DNA of 64,000 nucleotides from Caballeronia novacaledonica. GTDB taxonomy: Bacteria; Pseudomonadota; Gammaproteobacteria; Burkholderiales; Burkholderiaceae. Location: NCBI RefSeq assembly GCF_900258035.1, contig NZ_OGTP01000004.1, positions 124,001 to 188,000 on the forward strand, in the 5' to 3' direction. The notes under the pieces are model-generated. The model had not been told where the DNA came from and did no database searches. It was given only the letters and a program-made list of their open reading frames with translations. How positions within the stretch are numbered: the first letter of the stretch is position 1; every line of letters starts with the position of its first letter. Positions 46,083 through 53,595 of the stretch are shown here, in pieces. Both the position numbers and the translations under genes were made by a program.

Positions 46083-47000
46083 ATGAACGACTTTGCTCCA
46101 TTGAAGACGCATGGGCGCTTCGACTATCGGCCGATCCACGAAAGCGATGGTTATCGCTGGCCGAACGGCGCGGGCCTCGCGGTCTACCTCGGCTTCAACC
46201 TCGAACACTTCGCGTTCGGCGAGGGGCTGGGCGCGGCGCTCGGGCCGTTGTCGCCGCAGCCCGATGTGCTCAATTACAGCTGGCGCGAGTACGGCAACCG
46301 TGTGGGCGCGTGGCGCTGCATCGAACTGTTTGATGCGCTCGATTTGCCCGCGGGCACGCTCATCAATACGTCGCTCTATGATCACTGTCCCGCGCTCGTC
46401 GAAGCATGCGCCGCCCGTGGCGACGAACTCATCGCGCACGGTCACACGAACGCGCAGCGCCAGAGCGATCTCGACGAAGACGGCGAACGCGCGCTGCTCG
46501 CGCACTGCCGCGCACGCATGCTCGAATGTTCCGGCGCAATGCCCTCGGGATGGCTGTCGCCGTGGATCTCCGAATCGCATCGCACGCCGGACCTGCTCGC
46601 CGAGACGGGTTTCCGTTACACGCTCAACTGGTGTCACGACGACCGGCCCGTGCGCATGAACACGCGCGGCGGCCCGCTCTGGTCGATTCCGTATCCGCAG
46701 GAGTTGAACGACCTGCCGATGATCATGGCGCGTCACATGGACATGCGCGACTTCGCGGACATCATCATCGACCAGTTCGACGAGATGCTCGAACAGACGC
46801 TGCGCGCGCGCACGCCGCAGGCGCTCGTGATGGGCATCGCGCTGCATCCGTATATCGTCGGGCAGCCGTACCGGTTGCGGCATTTGCGGCGTGCGCTTGC
46901 GCATATCGCAGCGGCGCGCGAGGAGATCTGGCTCGCTACGCCCGGAGCGATAGCGCGTCATGTCGAAGAAGCCGTGCCCGTGCCGGCGCAGGCCGCATGA
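46083..47000 (+). CDS. Polysaccharide-deacetylase-family protein, PuuE (allantoinase) like
   Basis: A 305-residue NodB-fold protein. The segment YSWREYGNRVGAWRCIELFD and the DELIAHGHTNAQRQSDLD block resemble PuuE-type allantoinases, which were recruited from polysaccharide deacetylases and open the ring of allantoin. The classical deacetylase motif TFDDG is replaced by NTSLYDHCP, as expected for the non-sugar branch. The start at ATG 46083 is used; a TTG two codons earlier is also in frame. It overlaps the GntR gene by four bases and follows a sigma54 promoter. Substrate is inferred only. Confidence 0.8.
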   Translation: MNDFAPLKTHGRFDYRPIHESDGYRWPNGAGLAVYLGFNLEHFAFGEGLGAALGPLSPQPDVLNYSWREYGNRVGAWRCIELFDALDLPAGTLINTSLYDHCPALVEACAARGDELIAHGHTNAQRQSDLDEDGERALLAHCRARMLECSGAMPSGWLSPWISESHRTPDLLAETGFRYTLNWCHDDRPVRMNTRGGPLWSIPYPQELNDLPMIMARHMDMRDFADIIIDQFDEMLEQTLRARTPQALVMGIALHPYIVGQPYRLRHLRRALAHIAAAREEIWLATPGAIARHVEEAVPVPAQAA

Positions 47001-47701
47001 CGAGCGGGAAGGAGAGCGCGGACGCGCGCGTCTATCGATCGATCTTCGAGGGTGTGCTGAATCGCAGGCTCGCGCCCGGCACGAAACTGCCCGAGCCCGA
47101 GCTATGCGCGCTTTTCGGCGTAGGACGTGCGGTGGTGCGGCGCGCACTGGAAAAGCTCGCGTACGACGGCATCGTCGTGCTGCGTCCGAACAAGGGCGCG
47201 GTGATCGCGCAGCCGACCCGCGAGGAGACGCGCGCGATCTTCGAGGCGCGGCGTTCGGTCGAGCGTGCGCTCGTCGAACTCGCGGCGGAGCGCGCGAGTG
47301 CCGCCGATATCGTCGCGTTGCGCGGACAACTCGACGAGGAACACAAGGCGATGCATCGCTTCGATCAGCCATCGTGGGCACGGCTTGCGAGCGCGTTCCA
47401 TCTGCGTATTGCGGCGCTTGCGGGCAATGCGATCCTCGAACACTATCTCGGCGAACTGATCTCTCGCTGCTCGTTGATCGTCGGCGCTTACGAGCCGGTC
47501 GGCAACGCACCGTGCGAGCACGACGAGCACACTGCCATTCTCGATTGCCTCGAAGCGCGCGATGTTGCGGGCGCGATCGCCCACATGATGGCGCATCTGC
47601 GCAGCCTGGAGGCGCGCATCGAGACATCGCGCATGCCGCGCGCAAACGGGCTTGCGCATCTCCTCGGCCTCGATCCCGCGCAAAAAACCGCAGAGAAGTG
47701 A
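46997..47701 (+). CDS. GntR family transcriptional regulator (FadR/FCD type)
   Basis: A 234-residue regulator. The N-terminal winged helix reads RVYRSIFEGVLNRRLAPGTKLPEPELCALFGVGRAVVRRALEKLAYDGIV. The C-terminal FCD ligand-binding domain spans about residues 85-215 with the metal-binding acidic/histidine pattern (FHLRIAALAGNAIL, then HDEHTAILDCLEARD). It starts four bases inside the end of the deacetylase gene and is followed one base later by the flavin-reductase-like gene. It probably controls this operon and perhaps the divergent transporter. Confidence 0.9.
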   Translation: MTSGKESADARVYRSIFEGVLNRRLAPGTKLPEPELCALFGVGRAVVRRALEKLAYDGIVVLRPNKGAVIAQPTREETRAIFEARRSVERALVELAAERASAADIVALRGQLDEEHKAMHRFDQPSWARLASAFHLRIAALAGNAILEHYLGELISRCSLIVGAYEPVGNAPCEHDEHTAILDCLEARDVAGAIAHMMAHLRSLEARIETSRMPRANGLAHLLGLDPAQKTAEK

Positions 47702-47702
47702 C

Positions 47703-48290
47703 ATGGAAATCGATTTTGAAGCGATTACCGAGTACCAGCGTTACAAGCTCATGGCGAGTCTGATCGTGCCGCGGCCCATCGCCCTCGTCACCACGCTCGG
47801 CGCGGACGGCACCGTGAACGCCGCGCCGTTCTCGATGTTCAATATGCTGGGCGAAGAGCCGCCCATCGTCATGATCAGCATCAACCGCCTGGCGGACGGC
47901 ACGCTCAAGGACACCGCGGTAAATGTCCCGCGCGAGAAGGAGTTCGTCGTGCATCTCTCCGATGAAGCCATCGCGCAGCAGATGCATCGCTGCGGCGAAC
48001 GCTTCGCCGCGGATGTCTCCGAGCTCGAACAGGTGGGTTTGAGCGCGCTTGCCTCGACGCGTGTCAAGCCGCCACGCATCGCCGAGGCGCCTGTCGCGTT
48101 CGAGTGCGCGTTGTGGGAGACGCTCGAAACGGCGAGCCGCCACATCTTCATCGGCCGCGTGCTGATGCTGCATGCGCGTGACGAACTCATCGATATCGAT
48201 GCGTGGCGCGTCCGCCTGGAGCATTACTTTCCGGTAGGCCGCTTCGGCGCGAGCGACTACGTGACGACGCGTGACCGCTTCCAGTTGTGA
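47703..48290 (+). CDS. Flavin-reductase-like domain protein (DIM6/NTAB type)
   Basis: A 195-residue protein of the flavin reductase-like fold. The signature region VPRPIALVTTLGADGTVNAAPFSMFNML binds FMN, and PREKEFVVHLSDEAIAQQM with a terminal HYFPVGRFGASDYVTT completes the split barrel. Such proteins reduce flavin for a partner monooxygenase or act as stand-alone FMN proteins. The ATG at 47703 is one base after the GntR stop. No two-component monooxygenase is found adjacent, so its partner is unknown. Confidence 0.88.
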   Translation: MEIDFEAITEYQRYKLMASLIVPRPIALVTTLGADGTVNAAPFSMFNMLGEEPPIVMISINRLADGTLKDTAVNVPREKEFVVHLSDEAIAQQMHRCGERFAADVSELEQVGLSALASTRVKPPRIAEAPVAFECALWETLETASRHIFIGRVLMLHARDELIDIDAWRVRLEHYFPVGRFGASDYVTTRDRFQL

Positions 48291-48292
48291 TG

Positions 48293-48308
48293 GCGCATGG
48301 CCATGCGC
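48293..48308. repeat. 16-bp perfect palindrome after the operon
   Basis: GCGCATGGCCATGCGC reads the same on both strands and begins three bases after the stop of the flavin-reductase gene. It has no loop and no T-run, so it is more like a binding site than a terminator. Role unknown. The rest of the roughly 240-bp gap before 48531 shows no gene. Confidence 0.4.
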
Positions 48309-48530
48309 GGCTGACCAGACCTTTCACCATTAGATGCGATGCTTTTCATCGGTTTAACGATGAGGTTGGTCGTTGTCGATATCGAGGTAATGGCTCGCCG
48401 TGACGATCATCCTTTTCTGTACTCGACGAAGTCGAGCGGCACGCACTTCGCTCGCTGGTGCAAAAGCTCGCCGATCTTCATCAGATTCGACACATCCCGA
48501 TCGAATAGCCCTTTGAGATACGGAGAGGCA

Positions 48531-48933
48531 ATGAGCCAGGCAATCGAGAATTTTGCCACTGCCCGACAATGCAGGGCAGACTGAAGTCCGGCGCGTTTCC
48601 GTACTCGCCGAAGTACTTCGGCAAGCCGGCGTGACCAGCAATGTCTGTTATCTTCCCTTATGCCCGAGTCTGTACGTGACGACGCTCGGCGCCGTGATTC
48701 AGCAAGTCGCGCCACTACCGCAGGGCGCGCTCGACGTGCCGGCGTTCGATCGCAAGGCATTGGTCGAAGCGCTGCGGACGGATCAGGCTGGCCGAAGCAC
48801 TTACTCCGAATTTCTGAGAAGCGCATGGCATGCCGGAGTGGTCCGTTACGACATCGATCTTATTCGATCCGTGATCTATTCCGGCTGCAACGTTGAGGAA
48901 TACATTGAATACTATCCTGAAGTGATGGTTTGA
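48531..48933 (+). pseudogene. DUF1398 protein gene with two frameshifts
   Basis: The ATG at 48531 gives MSQAIENFATARQCRAD, the normal start of DUF1398 (YbcV-like) proteins, and then stops. A second frame carries LKSGAFPY. A third carries AEVLRQAGVTSNV, LYVTTLGAVIQQ and the typical end STYSEFLRSAWHAGVVRYDIDL ... EEYIEYYPEV. Each junction is explained by loss of one base (near 48579 and near 48605, where FPY-F-AEVLRQ is expected). The gene therefore appears recently inactivated, or there are two base-call errors. An alternative short protein from a TTG at 48553 is unlikely. Confidence 0.8.
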
Positions 48934-48953
48934 CGCGAACTGCCCGATCTTTT

Positions 48954-49970
48954 ATGCCATCCGCAACCCATCCATCTGAAAAGACAAAACATCGGCATTC
49001 CGGCCTGCACGACTTGCGTGTATTGCGAATTGGCTTTCTGCTTCTGGAGAATTTTTCGCTGATCGCGCTTGGCACGGCTGTTGATCCGCTGCGGATTGCC
49101 AATATGCTCGTCGAACGCGTGGTCTACGAGTACACGCTGATCGGCGCGAATGGCGATGTCGTGCGCTCGAGCGATGGCATTCGCGTCATTCCTGATGTCT
49201 CGATGCCCGAGGCGAGCGGCTTCGACGCGGTATTCGTTGTCGGACCGAATCCGATTCCGCGCAGGGGCATCGGCGCCATCATGGACTGGCTACGCTTGCA
49301 GGCGCGTCGCGGCAGCGCTCTCGGCGGCCTCGACACCGGTAGCTATTTTCTCGCGCGCGCCGGCCTGCTCAATGGCTATCGCTGCACGATTCACTGGGAG
49401 GACCAGGACACGCTGCTGGAGCAGTTTCCGAAGCTCACTGTATCAAACCGGCTATATGAAGTCGATCGCGACCGCTACACGTGCAGTGGCGGCGTCGCGC
49501 CGCTCGACCTGATGGTGCATCTGCTCGCGCTCTCACCGGGCAGTCCCGCGCTCGCGGCGCGCGTGCTCGAATTGCTCGTCGCCGAGCGGCGCGGTCATGA
49601 AGAGCGACAGGTGACTTCGCTCAGGCAATACATCGGCGATGCGCACGCGAAACTCGACGAAGCATTGCAGGTCATGGAAAGCAATATCGAAGAGACGCTC
49701 ACCATTGCGGAAATCGCGGCCTTCGTGAAAGTTTCTCAGCGTCAACTCGAGCGATGGTTTCAGGAGCGCCTCGACAAGACACCGGCGCAGGCTTACCTCG
49801 AAATACGTCTGCTGCGCGCGCGTCAATTGTTCTATAGAACCGGGCTCACGCTCGAGGACGTATGTGCGCGCACCGGCTTCACATCCCTCACTCACTTTTC
49901 CACTCGCTACAAGGCCCAGTTCAATATCTCGCCGATCGCCGATCGTCGGCGGTATCAAAAGACACTTTGA
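48954..49970 (+). CDS. GlxA-type AraC regulator (DJ-1/PfpI sensor)
   Basis: A 338-residue regulator. The N-terminal 190 residues form a DJ-1/PfpI-like domain (RIGFLLLENFSLIALGTAVDPLRIANMLV; FVVGPNPIP; GSALGGLDTGSYFLARAGLL). The usual cysteine position is not obvious. The C terminus holds the two AraC helix-turn-helix motifs (TIAEIAAFVKVSQRQLERWFQERLDKTPAQAYLEIRLLRARQL). GlxA-type proteins such as GbdR, SouR and CdhR control glycine betaine, sarcosine and carnitine use. Lying 142 bp upstream of creatinase on the same strand, it likely activates creatine breakdown. The ATG at 48954 is used. Confidence 0.92.
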   Translation: MPSATHPSEKTKHRHSGLHDLRVLRIGFLLLENFSLIALGTAVDPLRIANMLVERVVYEYTLIGANGDVVRSSDGIRVIPDVSMPEASGFDAVFVVGPNPIPRRGIGAIMDWLRLQARRGSALGGLDTGSYFLARAGLLNGYRCTIHWEDQDTLLEQFPKLTVSNRLYEVDRDRYTCSGGVAPLDLMVHLLALSPGSPALAARVLELLVAERRGHEERQVTSLRQYIGDAHAKLDEALQVMESNIEETLTIAEIAAFVKVSQRQLERWFQERLDKTPAQAYLEIRLLRARQLFYRTGLTLEDVCARTGFTSLTHFSTRYKAQFNISPIADRRRYQKTL

Positions 49971-50060
49971 AAACGGCCTAAATAGGCGTCGTTCGTGGTT
50001 TACCCTCGACGTCGAAAATAGGAATTTTGGCGTCGAATTAAGAAATATTCTAAATTATCA

Positions 50061-50106
50061 AGCTCCTACCATTCACTCACACCGATGGACTTTCCACCCA
50101 GGAGCT
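50061..50106 (+). promoter_or_regulatory. Inverted repeat that could mask the creatinase ribosome site
   Basis: AGCTCCT at 50061-50067 is complementary to AGGAGCT at 50100-50106, which contains the Shine-Dalgarno AGGAG used by the creatinase ATG at 50113. A stem with a 32-base loop could hide the ribosome site. It may be chance. Confidence 0.3.
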
Positions 50107-50112
50107 GAGTGC

Positions 50113-51324
50113 ATGAAAATGGAGAACCTCATCCGCATCGAGAACGGCGATAAAGCGAAGCACACGTTCTCCGAGGCCGAATATGCGAATCGCCACGGGA
50201 GGCTGCGTGAACTGATGGCCCGTGAAAACATTGATGTCGTCCTCTTCACGTCGTATCACAACATCAACTACTACGCGGACTTTCTGTATTGCTCGTTCGG
50301 CCGAAAATACGGGCTTGTCGTGACGCCGAACAAAGTCGTGTCAATCTCCGCGAACATCGATGGCGGCCAGCCGTGGCGGCGTACCGTGGGCGACTACAAC
50401 GTCGTCTACACCGACTGGGAGCGCGATAACTTTTTCCGTGCCGTGCAAGCCGAAATCGAAAACAAGGGACGTGTGGGCGTCGAGTTCGATCAGCTTCCGG
50501 TCGAGATGTTATCGAAGCTCAAGGCTGCGCTGCCATCGGTCGAATTCGTCGATATCGGCGTGAAGACGATGCGCATGCGCATGATCAAGTCGGCCGAAGA
50601 AATCGATGTCATCAAGCATGGTGCGAACGTGTGCGATGTCGGCGGCGCGGCGCTCGCAAAGGCCGTTCACGAAGGCGTGCCCGAGCACGAAGTGGCACTC
50701 GCATCGACGCAGGCGATGGTGCGCGAGATCGCCCGCCGCTTTCCCGATTCGGAACTAATGGATACCTGGACCTGGTTCCAGTCCGGCATCAACACAGACG
50801 GCGCGCACAATCCCGTCACGACACGCAAGGTGGAAAAGGGCAACATCCTCAGCCTCAATTGTTTTTCGATGATCGCGGGATATTACACGGCGCTCGAGCG
50901 AACGATGTTCTTTGATCATTGCTCCGACGCGCATCTGCGCCTGTGGAAGATCAACGTCGAAGTCCATGAGGCGGGGCTCGCACTCATCAGGCCGGGCGCG
51001 CGATGCAGCGATATCGCGAGCGAACTCAACAAGATCTATGCAGAGTATGGCGTATTGCAATACCGCACTTTCGGCTATGGTCATTCGTTCGGTGTGCTTT
51101 CGCATTATTACGGACGCGAAGCGGGGCTCGAGTTGCGCGAAGACATCGACACGGTGCTCGAACCGAACATGGTCGTATCAATGGAGCCGATGATCATGCT
51201 GCCGCAGGGCCTGCCCGGTGCGGGCGGTTATCGCGAACACGACATCCTCGTCGTCGGCGAGAGAGGCACCACCAACATCACGGGCTTCCCATACGGACCG
51301 GAGCACAACATCATCGCGGCCTGA
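50113..51324 (+). CDS. Creatinase (creatine amidinohydrolase)
   Basis: A 403-residue pita-bread fold enzyme that hydrolyses creatine to sarcosine and urea. It matches the Pseudomonas putida enzyme over its whole length and has the same size. FTSYHNINYYADFLYCSFGR, ISANIDGGQPWRRTVGDYN and LMDTWTWFQSGINTDG are shared blocks, and the catalytic histidine falls at position 232 (GAHNPV) as in that enzyme. Unlike M24 aminopeptidases it lacks the five metal ligands. The ATG follows CAGGAGCTGAG. The neighbours are a GlxA-type regulator upstream and an MHS transporter downstream. No creatininase or sarcosine oxidase gene lies in the window. Confidence 0.95.
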   Translation: MKMENLIRIENGDKAKHTFSEAEYANRHGRLRELMARENIDVVLFTSYHNINYYADFLYCSFGRKYGLVVTPNKVVSISANIDGGQPWRRTVGDYNVVYTDWERDNFFRAVQAEIENKGRVGVEFDQLPVEMLSKLKAALPSVEFVDIGVKTMRMRMIKSAEEIDVIKHGANVCDVGGAALAKAVHEGVPEHEVALASTQAMVREIARRFPDSELMDTWTWFQSGINTDGAHNPVTTRKVEKGNILSLNCFSMIAGYYTALERTMFFDHCSDAHLRLWKINVEVHEAGLALIRPGARCSDIASELNKIYAEYGVLQYRTFGYGHSFGVLSHYYGREAGLELREDIDTVLEPNMVVSMEPMIMLPQGLPGAGGYREHDILVVGERGTTNITGFPYGPEHNIIAA

Positions 51325-51404
51325 ACACGCCATGCACGAACCGGCGACGGTGTCGTCGCCGGTCTGCGTGAAGGCTATCGAGTCATCATCTCCGGAGACA
51401 GTCG

Positions 51405-52748
51405 ATGAACACGGAAAGAGCAGTAAGCGCGCAGGTCGCGATGCCCGAGGTGTCGCACAAGGAAAGCACGCAAATCGACCCAAAGCTATTGAAGCGTGCC
51501 GCGTGCGCGAGCTTCATCGGCAATTTCGTCGAGTGGTTCGACTATGCATCTTATGGCTATCTGGCGACGATCATCGCGGTCGTGTTCTTCCCGAAGACCG
51601 ATGGCGCGACGGCTTTGCTCGCCACTTATGGCGTGTTCGCGATTTCGTTCATCGTGCGGCCGATCGGCGGCATCGTATGGGGCCATGTGGGCGACAGGAT
51701 AGGTCGACGGACTTCCCTGTCTTTGTCGATTCTTATCATGTCGTGTTCTACGTTTTTGATCGCACTGTTGCCGACCTACGCGCAGGTCGGCGTGATCGCG
51801 CCGGTTCTGCTGCTTCTCGTGCGCGTGGTGCAGGGCTTCTCGGCATCGGGCGAATACGCAGGCGCGGCAGCGTTCCTCGCCGAATACGCGCCGGACAAGC
51901 GGCGCGGCATTTATACGAGCATCGTGCCCGCCAGCACCGCGGCGGGACTGCTGTTCGGCTCGATTCTCCTCGCGCTGATGCATGCCGCCCTCACGAGCGA
52001 ACAATTGCAGTCCTTCGGCTGGCGGCTGCCGTTTCTGCTGGCCGCGCCATTCGGTCTGATCGGGCGATATATCCGCGTGAGGCTAGAAGACACGCCGCGT
52101 TTCAAGGCTATGGAACAGCATCACTATGCAGCGCAGGCGCCAATAGCCGAATTGCTGTCGAAGCATCGCGGGCGGATGCTGATCGCATTCGGCGTGACGT
52201 GCCTGAATGCAGTGGCGTTTTATCTGGTGCTGAGCTATATGCCGACGTATCTCTCCACCGAGATGGGCATGAGCGAGACGGCATCGTTCATTGCGGCGAC
52301 CATTTCGCTTGCGGCGTATATCGGCCTGATCTTCGTGATGGGGGCACTTTCCGATCGCGTGGGACGCAAGTCGATGCTTATCGGCGCATCGATTCTGTTC
52401 GCGGTGTTGACGGTGCCGCTTTTCAAGGGGTTGGCAGGCGCGAGCTTCGCGATGATCGTTGCGATCCAGGTCGCTTTCGGCGCGCTGCTCACAATGAACG
52501 ACGGCACGCTGCCGTGCTTTCTGTCGGAAATCTTCCCGACGCGTGTGCGCTACAGCGGATTCGCGTTCTGCTTCAATGCAGCGAATGCGCTCTTCGGCGG
52601 GACCGCGCCGCTCGTCGCCACATGGCTGATTGGCGTGACGGGCAACACGCTCGCACCCGCGTGGTATCTCGTTGCGGCAGCGGGCGTGGCGCTGATTGCG
52701 ATGCTTGCTAGCCGCGAGACTTCCCATGCGCCGCTCGCGGATGAGTGA
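51405..52748 (+). CDS. MHS-type MFS transporter, probable creatine/metabolite uptake
   Basis: A 447-residue proton-coupled transporter of the metabolite:H+ symporter group. The first helix region ASFIGNFVEWFDYASYGYLATIIAVVFFP and the loop IVWGHVGDRIGRRTSLSLSIL carry the family signature. ADYAPDKRRGIYTSIVPAST-like (AEYAPDKRRGIYTS) follows helix 4. Twelve hydrophobic segments are visible. The gene starts 80 bases after creatinase and is closed by an intrinsic terminator at 52866. The likely substrate is creatine or a related compound, by context only. Confidence 0.9.
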   Translation: MNTERAVSAQVAMPEVSHKESTQIDPKLLKRAACASFIGNFVEWFDYASYGYLATIIAVVFFPKTDGATALLATYGVFAISFIVRPIGGIVWGHVGDRIGRRTSLSLSILIMSCSTFLIALLPTYAQVGVIAPVLLLLVRVVQGFSASGEYAGAAAFLAEYAPDKRRGIYTSIVPASTAAGLLFGSILLALMHAALTSEQLQSFGWRLPFLLAAPFGLIGRYIRVRLEDTPRFKAMEQHHYAAQAPIAELLSKHRGRMLIAFGVTCLNAVAFYLVLSYMPTYLSTEMGMSETASFIAATISLAAYIGLIFVMGALSDRVGRKSMLIGASILFAVLTVPLFKGLAGASFAMIVAIQVAFGALLTMNDGTLPCFLSEIFPTRVRYSGFAFCFNAANALFGGTAPLVATWLIGVTGNTLAPAWYLVAAAGVALIAMLASRETSHAPLADE

Positions 52749-52781
52749 GGAGTCCCCCTTCATAATGTACGATTAAGGTGC

Positions 52782-52804
52782 AAACACGGGATCACTTCGT
52801 GTTT
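52782..52804 (+). terminator. AT-rich hairpin after the MHS transporter gene
   Basis: AAACACG at 52782-52788 pairs with CGTGTTT at 52798-52804. Adjacent As and Ts on both sides would let it work in either direction. Confidence 0.5.
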
Positions 52805-52865
52805 TTCTGCGGAAGCTATCAGTTCGATGGTTTGCCTGATTCTCGTAGGACATTCCCCGATACGG

Positions 52866-52892
52866 CGGGCGCGACAAGGCGCCCGTTTTTTT
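52866..52892 (+). terminator. Rho-independent terminator
   Basis: CGGGCGC at 52866-52872 pairs with GCGCCCG at 52879-52885 over a 6-base loop and is followed directly by seven Ts. It is the clearest intrinsic terminator in the window and ends the creatinase-transporter unit. Confidence 0.85.
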
Positions 52893-53395
52893 GTTTCTCC
52901 ACACGTAGTGGACGCTAACCGGACAATTAAAAAGTTATTTGACCGCCCCGAACCTTTGACGATCTTGATCGGATGACCTTCGAATTCATGCGGATCGGGA
53001 GCAGCCCTTCGATTTGCTCGAGGGGCCATACGACTCTCGCGCACGAACGTCCGCGATCCGCGATACAGTTCGCCGGAACGGCAAGTCTCATTCAAGGTCC
53101 GTTGCGGCAGATGACCCGTCAGCGAGGGCTGGAACGAGTGACCGTTGCGCTTCATCAAGCGACGTCCGGTCTACCGCATGTCGACGGACCGAAAAGTGTC
53201 GGCATGCGTCGCATGTCCCGCAACTGCGCAAGACTGTCGATGCCGACATCGTACTGAACCAGTCGCCGACGCAAATATGATCCAATCCGAAAGAGCGCGA
53301 AGCCGCCAGTCCGAAGAAGGGTTCGGCATCAACCCGCTCAGTTGCATCTCCACATCAAGATCGAACCCCGAGGAGGTGGCTACAACAGCCGTACG
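52893..53395. other. Gene-free stretch before an IS630 remnant
   Basis: Only short unrelated open frames are present on both strands, with poor codon character and no family I recognise. The stretch lies between a terminator and a transposase fragment, so it may be decayed mobile-element sequence. No tRNA, small RNA or promoter could be supported. Confidence 0.5.
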
Positions 53396-53516
53396 ATGGA
53401 CACTAAGACGCAGGTCATGGGCAAAATGAATCTGGCCGAGACTGAACGCGAGCAACTGCTGTCGGCGGCGCGGAGCCGAACGGTGCGTGCGGAGAACGCA
53501 CCGCTCGGCAAGGTTC
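53396..53516 (+). pseudogene. IS630-family transposase N-terminal fragment
   Basis: From 53396 the frame reads MDTKTQVMGKMNLAETEREQ then LLSAARSRTVRAENAPL. It matches the start of IS630-type transposases (MGKLNLTESEREQL...ARSRTVRAEDARRA), including the ordered E-R-E and SRTVRAE core. After about 40 codons the similarity stops and the rest of the gene is missing. The element is dead. Confidence 0.65.
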
Positions 53517-53595
53517 ATCCCCGTTGTTTTAGGATTGCGAATCGCGAGACGGCATCATATGCAAAGTTCGGACATCGGCCTAACCTATTCCGGGC

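Noticed and set aside
48930-48953. TTG start for the GlxA-type regulator
   Set aside because: It overlaps the end of the DUF1398 gene and adds a non-conserved tail; the ATG at 48954 is more natural.
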